Assembly: GCA_963605535.1 (NCBI GenBank)
Contig: CAVCXB010000002.1
Span: 33,540 to 97,539, forward strand
Origin: Anthropogastromicrobium chipingensis_A
Lineage (GTDB): Bacteria > Bacillota > Clostridia > Lachnospirales > Lachnospiraceae
Reading direction: 5' to 3'
DNA length: 64,000 nucleotides
Shown here: positions 62,628 to 64,000 of the stretch, piece by piece
How positions within the stretch are numbered: position 1 is the first letter of the stretch
Layout: every line of letters starts with the position of its first letter
Notes under the pieces: model-generated
What the model was told of the DNA's origin: nothing
What the model saw: only the letters and a program-made list of their open reading frames with translations
Databases searched by the model: none
Translations under genes and position numbers: made by a program

Positions 62628-64000
62628 TCAATTATTCTTCAGATAGTCCTCGCAGAACACAATCTGTGCTTCCATAGAAGTACGGCTTGGAGCACCCTTT
62701 GTCAGGCGCTTCTCTACGCAAGTCTTCATGCTGATGGCCTCATAGATATCCTCATCGAATACTGGGCTGATAGAGCGGTAATCGTCCAGAGAAAGTTCAT
62801 CAAGGGAGCAGTTCTTGTCAATGCACATCAGAACGAGCTGTCCGACAATGCCGTGTGCGTCACGGAATGCAACACCGTGGTTTACCAGATAGTCAGCAGC
62901 ATCGGTTGCATTGGTGAAGCCATTCTTTGCGCTGGCCTCCATACGATCCTTGCGGAAGGTCATAGAAGAGATCATGCCAGTGAACAAGCTAATGCAGCCC
63001 TTAACGGTATCAAAGGCATCAAAGGCCATTTCCTTATCTTCCTGCATGTCTTTATTGTAGGCAAGCGGAAGCCCCTTCATAGTGGTCAGAAGAGAGGTGA
63101 GCGCACCATAGACACGTCCTGTCTTTCCACGGATCAGCTCAGCGATATCCGGGTTTTTCTTCTGCGGCATGATGCTAGAGCCAGTGCTGTAGGAATCGTC
63201 AATGTCAACGAACTGATACTCATTTGTGTTCCAGGTGATGATCTCCTCGCAGAAGCGGGACAGATGCATCATGATGATTGCCAAGGCATCCAGGTATTCG
63301 ATCAGATAATCGCGGTCGGAAACGGAATCCATGCTGTTAACGGTTGCACAGTCAAAATCCAGAAGAGAAGCAGTATACTCACGATCCAGCGGATAAGTGG
63401 TTCCGGCAAGGGCGCCTGCACCGAGCGGGCAGGTATTCATGCGGCGGCGGATGTCAGCCAGACGGCTGCGGTCACGGAGGAACATCTCAAAGTAAGCGCC
63501 AAAGTGGTGCGCAAGTGTGATCGGCTGTGCCTTCTGCAGATGAGTGAAACCTGGCATAAAAGTATCCAGATTGTCCTTCATAACAGTCAGCAACTCCTCA
63601 AGGAGTATTTTTAACAGACCATCGGTTTCATCAAGTTCATCTCTGGTGTAGAGTTTCATATCCAGTGCAACCTGATCATTTCTGCTTCGTCCGGTATGAA
63701 GCTTCTTTCCAGTATCGCCGATGCGCTCAATTAAGTGTGCCTCTACGAAGCTGTGGATATCCTCGCTGCCGTCGTCAAAGGTCAGTGTGCCATTGTCGAT
63801 ATCTGCAAGAATGCTCTTTAATCCACCGATAATCTGATCGCGCTCCTCATTTGTTAAGATGCCGGACTTTGCAAGCATCGTTACATGAGCGATGCTGCCG
63901 CGGATATCCTGTGCGTAAAAGCGGCAGTCAAACGGAAGAGATGCGTTAAAACGGTTTACAAGTTCATTTGTCTCTTTGGTGAAGCGTCCACCCCATAATT
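62628..64000 (-). CDS. argH: Argininosuccinate lyase (first codons outside window)
   Basis: Last step of arginine synthesis, cleaving argininosuccinate to arginine and fumarate. The frame is open to the window edge, reading LWGGRFTKETNELVNRFNAS from 63998, so only the first one or two codons (normally M-K) are missing. Motifs include HTGRSRNDQVALD, PGFTHLQKAQPITLAHH, and the signature GSSIMPQKKNPD with its catalytic Ser. An internal ATG at 63878 is not the start. Near-complete length (about 458) is typical. A long plus-strand frame opposite it is only a shadow. Confidence 0.96.
   Translation of the reverse strand, partial: LWGGRFTKETNELVNRFNASLPFDCRFYAQDIRGSIAHVTMLAKSGILTNEERDQIIGGLKSILADIDNGTLTFDDGSEDIHSFVEAHLIERIGDTGKKLHTGRSRNDQVALDMKLYTRDELDETDGLLKILLEELLTVMKDNLDTFMPGFTHLQKAQPITLAHHFGAYFEMFLRDRSRLADIRRRMNTCPLGAGALAGTTYPLDREYTASLLDFDCATVNSMDSVSDRDYLIEYLDALAIIMMHLSRFCEEIITWNTNEYQFVDIDDSYSTGSSIMPQKKNPDIAELIRGKTGRVYGALTSLLTTMKGLPLAYNKDMQEDKEMAFDAFDTVKGCISLFTGMISSMTFRKDRMEASAKNGFTNATDAADYLVNHGVAFRDAHGIVGQLVLMCIDKNCSLDELSLDDYRSISPVFDEDIYEAISMKTCVEKRLTKGAPSRTSMEAQIVFCEDYLKNN

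Noticed and set aside
62550..63614. 354-codon plus-strand frame opposite argH
   Set aside because: The minus strand encodes intact argininosuccinate lyase; this frame is its shadow and has no family features.

Overview
This 64 kb window looks like core chromosome from an anaerobic Firmicute of the Lachnospiraceae type (Clostridia). The evidence is the gene complement and order (ireB-ruvX-DUF1292-RNase J-trmR-trhP, era-recO, a glycyl-tRNA synthetase of the single-chain type, NADP-type gdhA, asnA, trkA/trkH), strong Gram-positive ribosome binding sites, several TTG/GTG starts, sigma-A-like promoters and compact rho-independent terminators. I see no phage, insertion sequence, integrase, CRISPR array, rRNA or tRNA gene. 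Both ends cut genes: uvrA on the left (its 3' part only) and argH on the right (only its first codon or two are missing). Genus cannot be fixed by reading alone.

Layout. 1-8.5 kb: uvrA (end), an RlmI-like rRNA methyltransferase, a choline-binding-repeat D,D-carboxypeptidase with an altered KTG box, then prmA-rsmE-nifS-thiI (ribosome methylation and tRNA thiolation). 8.5-24.2 kb: a histidine-less HPr-like protein (minus strand), mtaB, then a long plus-strand series ireB-ruvX-DUF1292-rnj-trmR-trhP-M16C peptidase-era-recO, a small lipoprotein, glyS and gdhA. 24.2-40.5 kb: capA behind a long structured leader, an RlmD-type methyltransferase, a broken HAD phosphatase, an aldose epimerase-like protein, nfo, a GH42 beta-galactosidase, a MATE exporter, hflX, a TetM/EF-G-like GTPase fused to a Rae1/YacP-type NYN nuclease, an LTA synthase-like protein and trpS. 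40.5-49.5 kb: a domain-permuted GH3 glucosidase (minus) divergent from a CNNM/CorC protein, a heterodimeric ABC exporter and a short-chain dehydrogenase. 49.5-55 kb: a very repetitive secreted NlpC/P60 protein with two poly-G tracts, then trkA-trkH. 55-64 kb: asnA and proBA (minus), a formate/nitrite transporter, two paralogous small XRE regulators, a second NlpC/P60 protein with an SH3-like region, and argH.

How the genes work together. Much of the window serves translation: rRNA and tRNA modification, aminoacyl-tRNA synthesis, ribosome-associated GTPases (Era, HflX, the TetM-like fusion) and RNA decay (RNase J, the Rae1-like domain). A second theme is the cell envelope: carboxypeptidase, LTA synthase-like, CapA and two NlpC/P60 hydrolases. 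Amino-acid supply is the third: gdhA, asnA, proBA, argH.

Most noteworthy: (1) the TetM-like GTPase fused to a nuclease domain with its four Asp residues intact (34231-36954), a plausible one-chain ribosome-targeted mRNA endonuclease; (2) the NlpC/P60 repeat protein whose in-frame G10 tract (50491-50500) would act as an on/off switch if it slips, with another G8 tract at the predicted transcription start; (3) the unassigned structured capA leader. All functions are inferred by eye from protein and DNA motifs; no database search was possible.
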